Of a stretch of DNA of 64,000 nt, positions 26,721-34,824 are shown piece by piece. The first letter of the stretch is position 1. Each line of letters begins with the position of its first letter. This stretch comes from CAYXLI01 sp964464925 (lineage in GTDB: Bacteria > Acidobacteriota > Terriglobia > Bryobacterales > Bryobacteraceae): the NCBI GenBank assembly GCA_964464925.1, contig CAYXLI010000001.1, positions 186,001 through 250,000 on the forward strand, read 5' to 3'. Position numbers and translations under genes: made by a program. The notes beneath the pieces were generated by a model. That model saw only the letters and a program-made list of their open reading frames with translations. It was not told the origin of the DNA and made no database searches.

Positions 26721-27470
26721 TTACTGCAGAGTGGTCAGGTCGATATCGACCTTGCGTTCTGAATTCAACTGCTCGGTCGTCTTCCGGTCCAACTGCTCCA
26801 GAGGCACGCGGGTGATCTGGCCGGACGGGCTGACGAACATCAGGTCTCCCTTATTCGCCCAGTAGCCGATGGCTGAATGCACGCTCGCGTCTTTTAACGC
26901 GATGAGATAGATCGTCGGCTTCTCATCGATCACGCGGTCACGGGAAGATGCTGCAGGATTCGGAATCGGCCTGCCTTCCGGACGGGGAGCAACCGGAGCG
27001 CGGTAAATCTTCACAGAAGATCCGGCGTCAGGCTCGATCGGCTGTTCGTCGTCGGAATAGATCCTCATCGCCGGGTTCGCTGTTTCAGGCAGATAGTTCT
27101 GGTTGATCACCACTGTCGGCGTTGTCGGAGGTGGAACAACCACCGTGACATTCGGCGCCTGCTGCTGGGGCGCGTAGTAGCCGGGATCCGTATAGATCGG
27201 CACCGCATACGGAACAACGATCGTGCGAGCACGGCCCGCGCCGGTGCCCCGTCCCGGCTGTCCGCCCGGGGGCCGCGTAAACACGCCGCTCACGGTGTTA
27301 CCCAGATTGGTCGCGTGTGAACCGGTAGTACCCGTTCCACCTGGAAACAGGATGTTCCCATACGGATACGCGTTTTGGGGAGGCAGTATCCTGGGCCCGG
27401 TGTTCACCACGCTGGGCACCTGCCCGAACGACAGTGCCGTGAATCCGAGAACTGCGATGAGCCGCTTCAT
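26721..27470 (-). CDS. Exported proline-rich protein of unknown function
   Basis: 249 residues from ATG 27470, preceded by GGGGAGGG about 10 bp upstream; earlier starts lack a signal peptide. A signal peptide (MKRLIAVLGFTALSFGQ) is followed by a glycine/proline-rich linker and a PPPTTPT stretch; the C-terminal half has DRVIDEKPTIYLIALKDASV and GYWANKGDLMFVSPSGQ. No known domain recognised. It is divergent from the molybdopterin oxidoreductase gene. Confidence 0.65.
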   Translation of the reverse strand: MKRLIAVLGFTALSFGQVPSVVNTGPRILPPQNAYPYGNILFPGGTGTTGSHATNLGNTVSGVFTRPPGGQPGRGTGAGRARTIVVPYAVPIYTDPGYYAPQQQAPNVTVVVPPPTTPTVVINQNYLPETANPAMRIYSDDEQPIEPDAGSSVKIYRAPVAPRPEGRPIPNPAASSRDRVIDEKPTIYLIALKDASVHSAIGYWANKGDLMFVSPSGQITRVPLEQLDRKTTEQLNSERKVDIDLTTLQ

Positions 27471-27538
27471 ATGAGAGATGACCCTCCCCGAGCTTACCTT
27501 AATTTGACGCGGGCGGGTGTCAAAACGTGTACAAACGG

Positions 27539-27544
27539 TATAAT
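27539..27544 (+). promoter_or_regulatory. Consensus -10 hexamer directly before the molybdopterin oxidoreductase gene
   Basis: A perfect TATAAT lies six bases before the GTG at 27551. A transcript starting at the normal distance would begin at or next to that GTG, so a leaderless mRNA is possible. No good -35 exists at 16-18 bp; TTGACG at 27504-27509 is 29 bp away and too far. Confidence 0.45.
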
Positions 27545-27550
27545 TTGGAG

Positions 27551-29587
27551 GTGCCCCCCGCTGAGGTCCGCCACTCGGTCTGTGCACTTGACTGCCCGGA
27601 CACCTGTTCGCTGCTCATCAATATCGACGAGAACGGCCGCGGATTCCGCCTGCGAGGTAACCCCGACCATCCGGTCACTCGCGGCTTCCTTTGTGGAAAG
27701 GTAGCTCGCTATCTCGATCGCGAATATCACCCGGACCGCCTCCTCTACCCGATGCGCCGGACCGGCAGGAAGGGTCAAGGTCAGTTCGAGCGCATTTCCT
27801 GGGATGAGGCGCTCTCCTCCATAGCCAATCGCCTTCAGCAGGTTGCGGACCGGCACGGATCTGAGTCGATTCTGCCGTACAGCTACGCAGGCACAATGGG
27901 CTTACTCCAAGCCAACGGGATGGACCGCAGGTTCTTCCACCGGCTTGGGGCTTCGCGCCTCGATCGCACCATTTGCTCCAGCGCCGGGATGTACGGGACC
28001 CTCGCCGCGAATGGCGTTCGCTATGGTACGGAGCCGGAGCAGTTCCGCCATTCCAAACTGATCCTAGCCTGGGGTGCGAACATTCTGGGCACCAATGTCC
28101 ATCTGTGGCCTTTCATCACGGAAGCCCGCCGGAATGGCGCGAAGTTCTACGTCATAGATCCCATTCGGACGCGTCCCGCGAAACTCGCCGATAAACATTT
28201 CGCTCCTTACCCTGGCAGTGACCTCGCGCTCGCCCTTGGCCTGATGCACGTCATCATCGGCGAGAGTCTCCACGATGCCGATTACGTTGCAAAGTACACT
28301 GCTGGTTTTGACGTGCTTCGCGAGCGCGTGAAGAAATACAATCCGGAGCGCGTCGAAGCGCTGACCGGCTTACCGCGGGAGGACATCGTTCAACTCGCCC
28401 GTGAGTACGCCACCACTCGCCATGCTTCCATCCGCGTCAACTACGGAGTTCAGCGTAGTGAGCGCGGCGGCTCGGCAATCCAGGCCATCACTCTCCTTCC
28501 TGCTCTCACCGGCTCCTGGCGCGACGTCGGCGGAGGATTACAGCTTTCCACCTCGCAAGCGTTCCATTTCAATCGGGCCGGGCTCGAAATGCCGGAGCTG
28601 CAGCCCTGCGAGACTCGCCTGGTGAACATGACCGAACTCGGGCACGCGCTTACGCGCCTGGATCATCCGAGGGTGCATGCCATGTTGGTCTACGCGTCGA
28701 ATCCGGCCGCGATTGCGCCCGATCAAAACCGGGTGCTGCAGGGCCTGCGGCGTGAGGATTTGTTTACGGTCGTCTTGGAGCAGTTTCTGACCGACACCGC
28801 CGGCTACGCCGATATCGTGCTGCCGGTGACGACGTTCCTGGAGCATACCGACATCTACCTTGCATACGGACACTACCACCTTCAGTTGGCGCGGCCGGCC
28901 TTGCCCGCCCCAGGTGAAGCAAAATCGAACGTAGAGATTTTCCGCCTGCTCGCAAAGCATATGGGTTTCACGGATGCGTGCTTCGATGACTCGGAAGACG
29001 ACATGATCCGTACCCTGTTGTCCTCCGGCCATCCGTTCCTGGATGGCATCACGTTGGAACGTCTCGATCGCGAGCACTCCGTACGCCTGAACGTGCCTGA
29101 GCCCTTTCTCCCGTTTGCGAACGGCGGCTTCGGCGGTCCGGAAGGGAAAGCAGATTTTGCTGCCGGCAATTTGGAGTACACACCACCGGTAGAAAGCCGT
29201 CTCGGCTCGGAAGAACTGCGCCTACGCTATCCTCTCGAAATGATCTCGTCCAAGAACGATGACAGCATGAATTCGACCTTTGGCAATCGTCCGGATGCGG
29301 ATCGCCAAACTGCAGTCGTTTACCTCCATCGCGAAGACTCCTCGCCCCGGGGTATTGAGAACGGCGACCGCGTTCGCGTGTTCAATGATCGCGGTAGTCT
29401 GCTCGTGCAAGCGGTTGTGGATGGTCACGTCCGGCCCGGCGTAGTCCGTATTCCCTCGGTGCGCTGGGCAAAGAACGCGCAGGACCGGAAAAGTGTCAAT
29501 GTTCTCACGTCTCAGCGGCTCACGGATATGGGCGGCGGCCCCACCTTTTATAGTTGTCTCGTCCAGGTAGAGAAATGCGGCGATTAG
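27551..29587 (+). CDS. Molybdopterin-dependent oxidoreductase with N-terminal [4Fe-4S] site
   Basis: 678 residues from GTG 27551 (GTG 27527 would add 8 residues). The N-terminal cluster motif is Cys11, Cys15, Cys19 and Cys48 (CALDCPDTC, then GFLCGK), typical of DMSO-reductase-family enzymes. The catalytic region includes DRTICSSAGMYG; C-terminal molydopterin-binding segment contains GGGPTFYSC. No twin-arginine signal is visible, so it is probably cytoplasmic, like assimilatory or uncharacterised formate-dehydrogenase-type members. No partner subunit is adjacent. Confidence 0.92.
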   Translation: MPPAEVRHSVCALDCPDTCSLLINIDENGRGFRLRGNPDHPVTRGFLCGKVARYLDREYHPDRLLYPMRRTGRKGQGQFERISWDEALSSIANRLQQVADRHGSESILPYSYAGTMGLLQANGMDRRFFHRLGASRLDRTICSSAGMYGTLAANGVRYGTEPEQFRHSKLILAWGANILGTNVHLWPFITEARRNGAKFYVIDPIRTRPAKLADKHFAPYPGSDLALALGLMHVIIGESLHDADYVAKYTAGFDVLRERVKKYNPERVEALTGLPREDIVQLAREYATTRHASIRVNYGVQRSERGGSAIQAITLLPALTGSWRDVGGGLQLSTSQAFHFNRAGLEMPELQPCETRLVNMTELGHALTRLDHPRVHAMLVYASNPAAIAPDQNRVLQGLRREDLFTVVLEQFLTDTAGYADIVLPVTTFLEHTDIYLAYGHYHLQLARPALPAPGEAKSNVEIFRLLAKHMGFTDACFDDSEDDMIRTLLSSGHPFLDGITLERLDREHSVRLNVPEPFLPFANGGFGGPEGKADFAAGNLEYTPPVESRLGSEELRLRYPLEMISSKNDDSMNSTFGNRPDADRQTAVVYLHREDSSPRGIENGDRVRVFNDRGSLLVQAVVDGHVRPGVVRIPSVRWAKNAQDRKSVNVLTSQRLTDMGGGPTFYSCLVQVEKCGD

Positions 29588-29637
29588 GAGCGGCGGGCTT
29601 CCCCCTGGGCCAAACCTTCAGATTCTCCTCGAACCTA

Positions 29638-30162
29638 ATGCGTAAACTCATCGTTCTGTTGTGCTTCACCCTGGTTCTAATTCCGGCCTGCAAGCGACGC
29701 GAGCGAGCGAAGGTCCAGACCATTGAAGAGACCGGTTCAAGTCTTGCCTCGACCATCAGCATGGCCGACCCGAAACAATCGACGCAACTGCTTAAAGGAT
29801 TTCACGACGTAGAGCAGAACGCGTGGCGTTGGACCATGGGCAAGTTTTCGGTCGTCCTCAGTCCGCCCCCTGCGTCCGCCCAGAGGGGCGCGTCGCTCGT
29901 GGTCCACTTTGCCGTGCCGGCCTCGGTGACCGAACGCCTGAAAGCCGTGTCATTATCAGCGAACGTGAACGGCACTGCACTCGCGCCTGAGACGTATTCG
30001 AAGGACGGCGAGCAGATCTACCAGCGAGACGTTCCAGCCGCTGCCCTTAAGGGCGACTCGGCCCGTGTAGACTTCTCTCTCGACAAATTCCTGCCGGCGG
30101 GCGCTGTGGATCAGCGCGAACTCGGTATTGTGGTCACGTCCATTGGGCTTGAAGCAAAGTAA
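29638..30162 (+). CDS. Lipoprotein of unknown function
   Basis: 174 residues from ATG 29638. Signal peptide with lipobox: LIVLLCFTLVLIPACKRRER. The mature part is a beta-rich domain (KFSVVLSPPP, LVVHFAVPASV, AVSLSANVNG) of unknown family. It overlaps the start of the next membrane gene, implying a shared operon; the partner is a glycosyltransferase-like membrane protein. Confidence 0.7.
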   Translation: MRKLIVLLCFTLVLIPACKRRERAKVQTIEETGSSLASTISMADPKQSTQLLKGFHDVEQNAWRWTMGKFSVVLSPPPASAQRGASLVVHFAVPASVTERLKAVSLSANVNGTALAPETYSKDGEQIYQRDVPAAALKGDSARVDFSLDKFLPAGAVDQRELGIVVTSIGLEAK

Positions 30163-32020
30163 GCTCTCCGCAGTTGCGTATTGGGCGCTCCCTAGCCTCG
30201 TTTGTCTCTTGATCTACTGGCCCGGGTTGAAAGCCTGGTTCTTGCAGGATGACTTCGCGTGGCTGGGCCTCCGGTTGAGCATCTTTAACTGGACCGATTT
30301 CTGGCACGCCATGTTCTCTCCTATGGCCCAGGGAACGATCCGTCCTTGGAGCGAGCGCGGTTACTTTCTGCTGTTCGAGAAACTCTTCGGCATGGACGCG
30401 CTGCCGTTCAGAATATGGGCATTCCTCACCCAGTTCGCGAACCTGGTCCTGCTCTCGGCCATTGCGTGGCGCGTCACTGGGCTGCGCGCAGCGGGCTTTC
30501 TCGCGCCGATCTTCTGGCTGGCGAACAACGGGCTGGTCTCGCCCATGTCCTGGAGTTCCAGCTACAACCAGATTCTCTGCTCGTTGTTCCTGTTGACGGG
30601 CTTCTATCTCTTTCTCCGCTACATCGACACCGGGCGCACACGATATTACATCGCGCAGTGGATCACATTCCTCATTGGCTTCGGTGCGCTGGAACTCAAC
30701 ATTGTCTACCCGGCTCTGCTCGCTGCGTACGCACTGCTATGTGCTCCGCGCTTCTTCCTGAAGACGCTGCCGATGTTCGCCGTGTCCGCGGCCTATTATC
30801 TTCTGCATAATCACTTCTCGCCGAAACAAACCGAGGGCGTCTATGCCATGCACTGGGATCCGCACAGTCTATGGCTTACTTTGCGCACGTACACCCTATG
30901 GGCCATCAACGTCACGCGGCTGAAAAACATCGGCTGGAACCATCCAACCATCGGCTCATGGGCCGCGGCGATTCTGCTGATCTTCCTGGTATGCTTCGTG
31001 ATCTGCAAAGCGCTTCAGGGGAACCGCCTCGGTCTTTTCTGCATAGCGTGGTTCGTAATTGTGCTCGGGCCTCTGCTCCCTCTGAGGGATCACCTCACGG
31101 ATTATTACTTGACCATTCCGTCAATCGGCCTCGCGATCCTGCTTTCCTGGGCGCTCGCCGACAACTGGGACCGCGGCATCGCTCCCGGTGCCATCGCGTT
31201 CTGCATCACGGCAGTCTATCTTGCCTCGGGAGTTGCCCTAGCCCATACGGCTACGCAATGGCACTACGAGCGCAGTATCAGGGTTCGCAACCTAATTTGG
31301 AGTGTCCAGCGCGCGCATGAGCAGCACCCGAAGTCGGTGATCCTCCTCAAGGATGTGGACTCGCTGATCTTCTGGTCCTCTCTCGCCGATAGTCCATTCC
31401 GGTTAGTCGGAATTGAAGATGTGTATCTCACCCCGGAATCTCTCCGTTCCGTAGAGCCCCACCCGGAATTAGCGGATCTCAACGAGTTCGTGCTGCCCCC
31501 CTCCGTTACGGCCAAAGCTCTGAAGCAGGGGAATGCGGTCGTTTACGACGCGTCTCAAATTCCGCTGAGAAACATCACGTCTGTATACGAGCGTACATTT
31601 CTAGCGAGCTACACGCCCCAGTTACCCCAACGTGTCGAACCAGCCAGCCCCTTCTTCTCGGATCAACTTGGGAATAGCTGGTATCCCGCCGAGGAGGGAC
31701 ACAGGTGGATGGGCAAGGAGGCTGAGGTACTCATCGGTGGACCGACCAGCGTAACCCAGCGGATTTGGTTCTCAGGATACACGCCGTCCCAGCTACTTGC
31801 GCAAGGACCGCTTACTGTTCAGGTGAACGTAGATGGTAAGCCGGCAGGTAGCTTTGAGCTTCGCGCAAACGATGAGTCGTTCGAACGGTCACTCCCGGTT
31901 CCCGCAGAATCGGTGGGACACTCACAAGTCCGAATCCAAATCGTGCCGGGCCGCATCTACTCACCACCGTCGGATGGTCGGCAACTTTCACTCGCCTTTG
32001 GCAAAATCGCAATACGGTAA
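30128..32020 (+). CDS. Polytopic glycosyltransferase-like membrane protein
   Basis: 630 residues with about ten TM helices in the N-terminal two thirds and a periplasmic-like C-terminal region. LKAWFLQDDFAWLGL, soon after TM1, resembles the acidic loop of PMT/ArnT (GT-C fold) enzymes. The tail (about 470-630) is soluble beta-like. No ATG is near the start; TTG at 30128 or 30149 must be used, and I give the longer reading. Function in cell-surface glycan assembly is likely but not shown. Confidence 0.7.
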   Translation: MWSRPLGLKQSKLSAVAYWALPSLVCLLIYWPGLKAWFLQDDFAWLGLRLSIFNWTDFWHAMFSPMAQGTIRPWSERGYFLLFEKLFGMDALPFRIWAFLTQFANLVLLSAIAWRVTGLRAAGFLAPIFWLANNGLVSPMSWSSSYNQILCSLFLLTGFYLFLRYIDTGRTRYYIAQWITFLIGFGALELNIVYPALLAAYALLCAPRFFLKTLPMFAVSAAYYLLHNHFSPKQTEGVYAMHWDPHSLWLTLRTYTLWAINVTRLKNIGWNHPTIGSWAAAILLIFLVCFVICKALQGNRLGLFCIAWFVIVLGPLLPLRDHLTDYYLTIPSIGLAILLSWALADNWDRGIAPGAIAFCITAVYLASGVALAHTATQWHYERSIRVRNLIWSVQRAHEQHPKSVILLKDVDSLIFWSSLADSPFRLVGIEDVYLTPESLRSVEPHPELADLNEFVLPPSVTAKALKQGNAVVYDASQIPLRNITSVYERTFLASYTPQLPQRVEPASPFFSDQLGNSWYPAEEGHRWMGKEAEVLIGGPTSVTQRIWFSGYTPSQLLAQGPLTVQVNVDGKPAGSFELRANDESFERSLPVPAESVGHSQVRIQIVPGRIYSPPSDGRQLSLAFGKIAIR

Positions 32021-32382
32021 GAGTCTTTTTTACCCGGTTGCTGCCAGAAAAAAATCTGTGGAAATCTCATCCGCCGGGACCCCGATCGACGTCAGTGTCT
32101 ATTGAACAACGGGTTGCAGGCCGATAAGCTCTACTGGTCGGGTACTAGGACCGGTGGCCTACTTAGTTTGAAGCGTCGGAACCCTTGGTATGGAAATTGC
32201 TAAGCGTTGTGCTATGATTTACGGAGTTCAAATTCGGCCACCCCAAGCACGAGCGGTGCCAATCCCGTCAACCGGCTCAAACTAACGCATTTATACTAGC
32301 GAGGAATTTGAAACTTCGACGAACTTTTGACGTCTATACCGATTGACCAACGAGGGACAGTAAGAAACAAGGAGTAGCAGCC
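32021..32382 (+). promoter_or_regulatory. Long leader of the dksA-like gene, possible structured RNA
   Basis: 362 bp without a gene. An extended -10 (TG at 32210-32211, TATGAT at 32213-32218) would start transcription near 32225, giving a leader of about 158 nt. Several arms pair in mutually exclusive ways: ACTGGTC 32133-32139 with GACCGGT 32149-32155; GGTGGCC 32153-32159 with GGCCACC 32236-32242; GGCCACC alternatively with GGTGCC 32255-32260; GAGCGG 32251-32256 with CCGGCTC 32272-32278. No known riboswitch class recognised. Confidence 0.4.
32369..32374 (+). promoter_or_regulatory. Ribosome binding site of the dksA-like gene
   Basis: AAGGAG eight bases before ATG 32383. It is accessible in the pairings listed for the leader, so sequestration is not evident. 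Confidence 0.7.
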
Positions 32383-32766
32383 ATGACCAAAGCAGAAATT
32401 AACAAGTACAAAGACATACTCGAAACAAGACAAGCAGAACTGTTGGAAGTACTGAAAAATCGCGACGGCATCACCATTGAGAAGAGCCCCGATGCATTGG
32501 ATGAAGTGCAGAACGCCGCCGAGCGCGAACTGGCAATTCGTAACCTCGACCGCGAGTCGAATTTACTGCGCAATGTGCGCGCCGCACTTCGCCGCATCGA
32601 CGAAGGTGAGTTCGGCACCTGTGTACATTGTGAGGAAGAAATCAGCCCCAAGCGCATAGCAGCCGTGCCGTGGACGCCATACTGCATCGCGTGCCAGGAA
32701 GCGGCCGATCGTGCACAACAGGAAGGCTCGGAAGATTTCGACGAACTACTGATCAACGCGGCCTAG
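32383..32766 (+). CDS. TraR/DksA-family zinc-finger regulator
   Basis: 127 residues. N-terminal coiled coil (residues 5-70) and a C4 zinc finger with Cys80, Cys83, Cys101 and Cys104 (CVHCEEE and CIACQ). Family members bind RNA polymerase through the secondary channel, acting with ppGpp. The tip lacks an obvious DxxDxA motif at the classical place; DALDEVQNAA (37-46) could serve. Strong intrinsic terminator follows. Confidence 0.92.
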   Translation: MTKAEINKYKDILETRQAELLEVLKNRDGITIEKSPDALDEVQNAAERELAIRNLDRESNLLRNVRAALRRIDEGEFGTCVHCEEEISPKRIAAVPWTPYCIACQEAADRAQQEGSEDFDELLINAA

Positions 32767-32792
32767 TTCGTTCGGACTGTCCTTCTGCGATT

Positions 32793-32824
32793 AAAAGCGC
32801 GGGCAAATTAGCCCGCGCTTTTTT
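32793..32824. terminator. Intrinsic terminator shared by the dksA-like and yfiH genes
   Basis: GC-rich stem of at least 8 bp (GCGCGGGC 32797-32804 with GCCCGCGC 32811-32818), extended by A/T pairs (AAAA 32793-32796 and TTTT), loop AAATTA, then six T residues. On the minus strand a T-stretch follows the same stem, so it may act both ways. The TAA stop of yfiH (32808-32810) lies in the loop. Confidence 0.9.
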
Positions 32825-33479
32825 CGTCCCCAGGTAGAATTTCCAAACCGCTCACCAAGCGGCCCGACGCTTCCCGGTCCCGGCGCCACGAGTGGAATTC
32901 TTCCACACCGCACTTCGTGCACAGGCCGCCCGCATCGATGTTCTCGGGACGGAGCCCTGCCTGTAGCAATTGCCGCCGGTTCACTTCGGGCAAGTCGATC
33001 ATGCGCCCGGGTTCCATGTTGATATACCACGGCCGAAATTGCTCGGCTACTTCCGGTCCGACTTCGAAGCAGCATGGCCCGATGCTCGGTCCAATTGCCG
33101 CAAGTAGGCTGTTGGATTTTGCGTCAAAGTGCGCAATCAGATGACGCACGGTCTTGCCGGCGATATCCGTCACGGTCCCTCGCCACCCGGCGTGTACGAC
33201 GGCGCCGACCCGCTTTTCTGAATCCACAAGAATCAGCGAAACACAATCGGCTGTCCGTACTCCGATCGGATTGCCCGGCTCGCTCACGATCAGAGCATCG
33301 CCGTGCCCCACCACGCCGCGCTTGCCGTCCGCGACATAAATCAAATCAGAGTGGATCTGTTTTACCTGCGTGTAGTCGCCAAGCCATCCGTCCGCATTGC
33401 GCGTGCCGAATCCATGGCGCAACCACGTCAACTCAGACAGTAGGGAAGAGCGGTAAACCAGGCCTTCGCGGACAAGCAT
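32808..33479 (-). CDS. pgeF: YfiH/PgeF family (peptidoglycan editing factor, laccase-domain protein)
   Basis: 223 residues, usual family size. Conserved ligands: HGFGTRNADG near the start, QIHSD, GVRTADCVSLILVD, GAVVHAGWRGTV, and IGPSIGPCCFEVG. Family members remove miscoupled L-Ser-containing peptidoglycan precursors and also show purine nucleosidase or phenol oxidase activity. Its ATG overlaps the stop of the downstream-lying (higher coordinate) nuoB copy by one base (TAATG), so it is expressed after that gene. Confidence 0.92.
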   Translation of the reverse strand: MLVREGLVYRSSLLSELTWLRHGFGTRNADGWLGDYTQVKQIHSDLIYVADGKRGVVGHGDALIVSEPGNPIGVRTADCVSLILVDSEKRVGAVVHAGWRGTVTDIAGKTVRHLIAHFDAKSNSLLAAIGPSIGPCCFEVGPEVAEQFRPWYINMEPGRMIDLPEVNRRQLLQAGLRPENIDAGGLCTKCGVEEFHSWRRDREASGRLVSGLEILPGDEKSAG

Positions 33480-34072
33480 TAAACCGGAGTCTCGATGCGG
33501 AACAGATCTTCTGCCGGAGAAGGCACCTGCGCGATCATAATGTTTCGCTTGAACTGTTCGATCATCGCTTCGTTCAACCGGACCTCTGTCGGCCGCTTCA
33601 CCAGCGTCGTCATTTTGTCGATCTTGTCCTGCAACTTCAGCAGCGCGTAAAACAGGTTTTCAGGCCGCGGCGGGCAACCGGTTACATATACATCCACCGG
33701 AATCAGCCGGTCAATTCCTTGAAGAGTTGAGTAGGTATTGAAGGGTCCCCCGACGCTCGAGCACGCGCCCATCGAAATCACCCATTTCGGATCGGGCATC
33801 TGATCGTACAGGCGCTTGATCACGGGCCCCATCTTGAGGGTGACCGTTCCTGCGACGATCATCAGATCCGATTGCCGCGGGCTGGGACGAAACACTTCGG
33901 CGCCGAAGCGGGCAATGTCAAAACGGGAAGCGGAGGATGCGATCATTTCGATCGCACAGCACGCGAGTCCGAAGGTCATTGGCCAGAGTGCACTCTTGCG
34001 CGCCCAGTTGAACACGTAGTCTACGGACGTCGTGAGGAAGTTCCGCTCAAACTGATTCTGGATGAACGACAT
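33479..34072 (-). CDS. nuoB: NADH-quinone oxidoreductase subunit B, copy 1
   Basis: 197 residues. Complex I N2-cluster ligands Cys38, Cys39, Cys104 and Cys133 (LACCAIEM, MGACSS, TGCPPRPENL) are all present, so it should be functional. It has a 30-residue C-terminal extension after RPTEVRL that the second copy lacks most of. It lies 38 bp from the second copy at 34111; by my count the two are about 84% identical over their first 166 residues. No other nuo genes are nearby. Confidence 0.95.
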   Translation of the reverse strand: MSFIQNQFERNFLTTSVDYVFNWARKSALWPMTFGLACCAIEMIASSASRFDIARFGAEVFRPSPRQSDLMIVAGTVTLKMGPVIKRLYDQMPDPKWVISMGACSSVGGPFNTYSTLQGIDRLIPVDVYVTGCPPRPENLFYALLKLQDKIDKMTTLVKRPTEVRLNEAMIEQFKRNIMIAQVPSPAEDLFRIETPV

Positions 34073-34110
34073 GACAGGCGTCCTTACCAGTGTAACTCAG
34101 ATAGGTAGTC

Positions 34111-34650
34111 TTAGCGCCCCACTCCGGCGAGGCTCTCCGCAAGTTCCTTCGTCAGCCGCACTTCGGTGGGCCGTTTGATAAGTGTTCCCATCTCGTCGAT
34201 CTTGTCCTGCAGTTTCATCAGCCCGTAGAAGAGATTCTCCGGTCTGGGCGGGCAACCGTTTACGTACACATCGATCGGGATGACGCGATCGATTCCCTGC
34301 AGCGTGGCGTACGTATTGAACGGGCCGCCGGCACTGGCGCAGGCGCCCATTGAGATCACCCATTTCGGATCGGGCATTTGCTCATAGATGCGCCTGATCA
34401 CGGGCGCCATTTTGAGCGTGACGGTGCCGGAAACAATCATCAGGTCCGACTGGCGAGGGCTGGGGCGAAAGACTTCTGCGCCGAAACGCGCAATATCGAA
34501 TCTGGATGTCGAGGACGCAATCATCTCAATAGCGCAGCAGGCCAAGCCGAACGTCAGTGGCCACAGCGAACCTTTGCGTGCCCAATTGAAAACGTAATCG
34601 ACTGATGTGGTTAGGAAATCTCCATTGAACTGATTCTGCAAAACCGGCAT
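34111..34650 (-). CDS. nuoB: NADH-quinone oxidoreductase subunit B, copy 2
   Basis: 179 residues from ATG 34650; a longer reading to 34740 has no matching N-terminus and is not used. Same ligands at Cys38, Cys39, Cys104 and Cys133. Nearly all differences from copy 1 are conservative (for example A/S, L/I, K/R), so both appear under selection. It is first in the nuoB-nuoB-pgeF run, transcribed away from the FAH-family gene. Confidence 0.95.
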   Translation of the reverse strand: MPVLQNQFNGDFLTTSVDYVFNWARKGSLWPLTFGLACCAIEMIASSTSRFDIARFGAEVFRPSPRQSDLMIVSGTVTLKMAPVIRRIYEQMPDPKWVISMGACASAGGPFNTYATLQGIDRVIPIDVYVNGCPPRPENLFYGLMKLQDKIDEMGTLIKRPTEVRLTKELAESLAGVGR

Positions 34651-34768
34651 GATTGACGAGCCCTCGCGTGACGGATAGTGACTGCTTGACCCGGAACAAA
34701 TGCAGGTAGGTTGCCAGTAGCCGGTCGCCGTCCTGGGCAATTTCCGATTTGGTTCTTCTCGACCAGGC

Positions 34769-34797
34769 TTAGCAGCATGTCTGGTGCCTGATACAAT
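34769..34797 (+). promoter_or_regulatory. Probable promoter of the FAH-family gene
   Basis: TTAGCA (34769-34774), 17-bp spacer, TACAAT (34792-34797) with a TG at -15/-14 (extended -10). Predicted start near 34804, a 20-nt leader with AGGAA before ATG 34825. Confidence 0.55.
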
Positions 34798-34824
34798 GCA
34801 TGCTTTCCCCCAGGAACAAATTCT

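Noticed and set aside
27504..27509. TTGACG as the -35 for TATAAT at 27539
   Set aside because: The 29-bp spacing is far from the usual 16-18.
32153..32242. tRNA-like element: GGTGGCC...GGCCACC with GTTCAAATTC just before
   Set aside because: The 7-bp ends pair, but no D-arm GG, no valid T-stem and no anticodon arm fit; kept only as part of the leader.
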